NCBI RefSeq assembly: GCF_947498095.1 | Contig: NZ_CANMJE010000004.1 | Location: 62,001-126,000, forward strand | Length of the DNA: 64,000 nt | Origin: an uncultured Shimia sp. | Lineage (GTDB): Bacteria > Pseudomonadota > Alphaproteobacteria > Rhodobacterales > Rhodobacteraceae | Reading direction: 5' to 3' | Shown: positions 62,360 to 64,000 of the stretch, piece after piece | Layout of the letters: every line of letters starts with the position of its first letter | Numbering within the stretch: the first letter of the stretch is position 1 | Program-made: the position numbers and the translations under genes | Notes under the pieces: model-generated | Told to the model about the DNA's origin: nothing | The model's database searches: none | Seen by the model: the letters and a program-made list of their open reading frames with translations, nothing else

Positions 62360-63022
62360 ATGACAGGTCTTCCTTTTACCCTTGCCGGCGCGCAGCTCAT
62401 TGCAATGGGCAGTGGTGCGCTTTGGTGGGAAGATCGAAGCATTCTTTGTGTGTCCGACCTGCATCTGGGCAAGTCAGAGCGCATGGCGCGCAAAGGTGGC
62501 GCACCCTTGCCGCCCTATGAAACTCAAGACACGTTGCTGCGGTTGGAACATGACCTGCAACACACCAACGCGGGCACAGTCATTTGTCTGGGTGACAGTT
62601 TTGACGACATGGCCGCCGCTGGCGCATTGCCGGAAGAGGATCGGTTGTGGATTTCACGGCTGCAAGCTGGTCGGCGTTGGGTCTGGATCGAGGGCAACCA
62701 TGACCCCGGCCCGATTGGGTTGGGCGGCAGTCATCTGGCCGAGCTCCCCCTGCCTCCGCTGACCTTTCGCCATATCGCGCAGCCGGGGAAAAGTGGCGAA
62801 ATTTCAGGCCATTACCACCCAAAAGTCAAAGTGCAGACCCGTCTGCGCACGGTTTCGCGTCCGGCTTTTTTGTTTGATACAGATCGCGTAATCCTGCCAG
62901 CCTATGGCACTTATACCGGGGGTCTGCGCAGTTCCGACGAGGCCTTGGCCCAACTGATGCGCCCGGAATCGCGGGCCATCATGACCGGGCAAACACCCCG
63001 GCTTGTGGCGATGCCGCGCTAA
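62360..63022 (+). CDS. pdeM: Ligase-associated phosphoesterase/endonuclease PdeM
   Basis: A 220-residue metallophosphoesterase. SDLHLGKSERMARKG holds the first metal Asp-His, CLGDSFDDMAA the second Asp, WIEGNHDPGPIG the Asn-His, and SGHYHPKVKV the last His pair. This is the PdeM protein that accompanies Lhr-type helicases. ATG at 62360 is preferred; TTG at 62324 is possible. It lies 87 bases after the helicase and converges with the LytTR gene (4-base overlap of stops). Confidence 0.88.
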   Translation: MTGLPFTLAGAQLIAMGSGALWWEDRSILCVSDLHLGKSERMARKGGAPLPPYETQDTLLRLEHDLQHTNAGTVICLGDSFDDMAAAGALPEEDRLWISRLQAGRRWVWIEGNHDPGPIGLGGSHLAELPLPPLTFRHIAQPGKSGEISGHYHPKVKVQTRLRTVSRPAFLFDTDRVILPAYGTYTGGLRSSDEALAQLMRPESRAIMTGQTPRLVAMPR

Positions 63023-63825
63023 AGAATACCGGCTTGTTCCAGGGCTGGTTTGTAATTGCGGCTCACCGGGATGCGCATCCCATTTCTCAGCAAAAGAAAA
63101 TGGCGTGACTGATCCCGTTCAATTCCCGCGATAGACTCTTTTGCAACCCAGTGAGAGCGGTGGACCCGGAAACCCGCAACATTGTCCAATTCCTCCAGAG
63201 CTTCCTTGAACCGCATCCGCAGGGAATGGGTTCCCGAAGATGTCGTGATTTCAACAAAGTGATCCTGAACAGACAGATGCAGGATGACGTCATCCTGTGC
63301 CTCTGGCACACGCCGTAACAGGCGAGGTTTGCTGCCAAGGTCCGCTGTCTGTGGCGGCGTTGAAGCCCAGCCTGGCAAGGCACTCACCGCGAGATACTTG
63401 GTCAGGGTCGCGGCGATCGTGACAAGCGTCACATAGCCCAGCATTTCAAAATAGCCGACCGCGTTTCCCGGCCCCCAAAGGGTAGAGTTCGAGATGAGCC
63501 AGACGTCTGCCGTGATCACGAAGACCGCCAGAACCGTACCGCCAAGTTCACGCTGGCGGCTGGGTTTGTTTTGCCAAAGAACATTAACGAAGGCCACGCA
63601 ACTATAGCCCAACGCAATGGACGTGATCGAAATGGACCCCCAATAGGCCACGCGCGCGCCACTTCCGAGGGCTGTAAAAGTTCCGAATGGACCTGCAACT
63701 ATGGCCACGATGGTGGCCACGGCCCAGATCGTCAGGCAGATCGGAGACAGCAGCGTCCGAAAGCTGTCACGAATAATATCTGCCTTGCGATCTACCACGC
63801 GATGTCCGATCTTTCTCCTGCACAT
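63019..63825 (-). CDS. Membrane-anchored LytTR-domain regulator
   Basis: A 268-residue protein with about four membrane helices in the first 150 residues and a C-terminal LytTR DNA-binding domain (about 175-268): VILHLSVQDHFVEITTSSG, RVHRSHWVAKESI and LLLRNGMRIPVSRNYKP. Such one-component membrane regulators sense an unknown membrane signal. No histidine kinase is adjacent. The start at 63825 is chosen over a longer frame; the ribosome binding site is weak. Its divergent neighbour begins at 63908. Confidence 0.82.
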   Translation of the reverse strand: MCRRKIGHRVVDRKADIIRDSFRTLLSPICLTIWAVATIVAIVAGPFGTFTALGSGARVAYWGSISITSIALGYSCVAFVNVLWQNKPSRQRELGGTVLAVFVITADVWLISNSTLWGPGNAVGYFEMLGYVTLVTIAATLTKYLAVSALPGWASTPPQTADLGSKPRLLRRVPEAQDDVILHLSVQDHFVEITTSSGTHSLRMRFKEALEELDNVAGFRVHRSHWVAKESIAGIERDQSRHFLLLRNGMRIPVSRNYKPALEQAGIL

Positions 63826-63907
63826 GTGGGGCCTGCCTGCGGCGCTGTGCCGGCTCGGGCTGCCCCAATTGTGAAGCGGACGCCAGTTAAGGCAAAGGGG
63901 AATTCCT

Positions 63908-64000
63908 ATGGCTTTGTCACCTGTTATCAAGAACAAGATTAGCGCCAGCTTCTCTGCGCAGTCGATGATGAAGACAATTTCTAGCGAAATCGTGAAGATC
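63908..64000 (+). CDS. Start of an unidentified gene, cut by the window end
   Basis: Thirty-one codons are open to the last base: MALSPVIKNKISASFSAQSM and onward. AAAGGGG lies about 7 bases before the ATG, a good ribosome binding site. The amphipathic N-terminus has no signal peptide. No function can be assigned. The 82 bases to the LytTR start would hold both promoters, making the LytTR protein a candidate regulator of this gene. Confidence 0.6.
   Translation, partial: MALSPVIKNKISASFSAQSMMKTISSEIVKI

Overview
The window is about 64 kb of a chromosome from the alphaproteobacterial order Rhodobacterales, most likely a marine roseobacter. The evidence is the gene content and order. A SAM/SAH-type riboswitch sits in front of metK, a class known from this order. 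The blocks miaB-phoH-ybeY-corC-lnt-metK-trmB and aroA-cmk-rpsA-ihfB-trpF-trpB are present. irr lies next to fabA, and a two-cysteine SqrR-like ArsR regulator is encoded. Base composition is even and GC-rich. I found no insertion sequence, prophage, CRISPR array, rRNA or canonical tRNA.

Layout: 0-9 kb is a mixed plus-strand stretch: the 3' end of trpA, a membrane protein, lldD behind a repeat-rich operator region, a sulfotransferase-like gene, rplY, pth, a DUF2332 gene broken by one in-frame TGA, a serine hydrolase and a DUF2237 gene. From 7.5 to 30 kb almost everything is on the minus strand and is housekeeping: tryptophan synthesis (trpB, trpF), IHF beta, ribosomal protein S1, cmk, aroA, trmB, metK, lnt, corC, ybeY, phoH and miaB. 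Small accessory genes interrupt these blocks: an SDR and a small protein between rpsA and ihfB, two tandem paralogous membrane proteins between aroA and cmk, a BASS-type transporter, and a lipoprotein/OmpA pair sharing a short Cys-containing module.

30-41 kb holds irr and the unsaturated fatty acid genes. fabA is separated from fabB-fabI by an AraC regulator, a secreted sulfatase and an acetyltransferase. 41-50 kb is a plus-strand run of tightly packed catabolic genes: HAD dehalogenase, alpha/beta hydrolase, PLP dehydratase; then an EEP-family hydrolase, pcaD, a methylesterase-like hydrolase, pcaB and an MFS exporter; then a zinc alcohol dehydrogenase. 50.6-53.3 kb is a compact organophosphonate unit: a divergent LysR regulator, a TmpA-like 2-oxoglutarate oxygenase and a TmpB/PhnZ-like HD-domain diiron oxygenase. 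All the HD oxygenase ligands can be matched. The pair is predicted to convert 2-(trimethylammonio)ethylphosphonate to glycine betaine and phosphate. 53.3-59 kb has a secreted amidohydrolase that appears to start at ACG, an OprB-like porin, an M20 peptidase and a mandelate racemase-type enzyme. 59-64 kb has the SqrR-like regulator, a ligase-associated helicase, the PdeM nuclease, a membrane-anchored LytTR regulator and the beginning of one more gene.

The least explained items are the ATTGGT/ACCAAT array before lldD, a structured minus-strand RNA candidate at about 16.03-16.13 kb, a dispersed 3'-end repeat seen three times, the tandem membrane paralogs, the lipoprotein/OmpA module, and two coding-sequence defects (TGA in DUF2332, ACG start in the amidohydrolase). 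I do not see a clearly new multi-gene system. The phosphonate unit is the most coherent accessory pathway.
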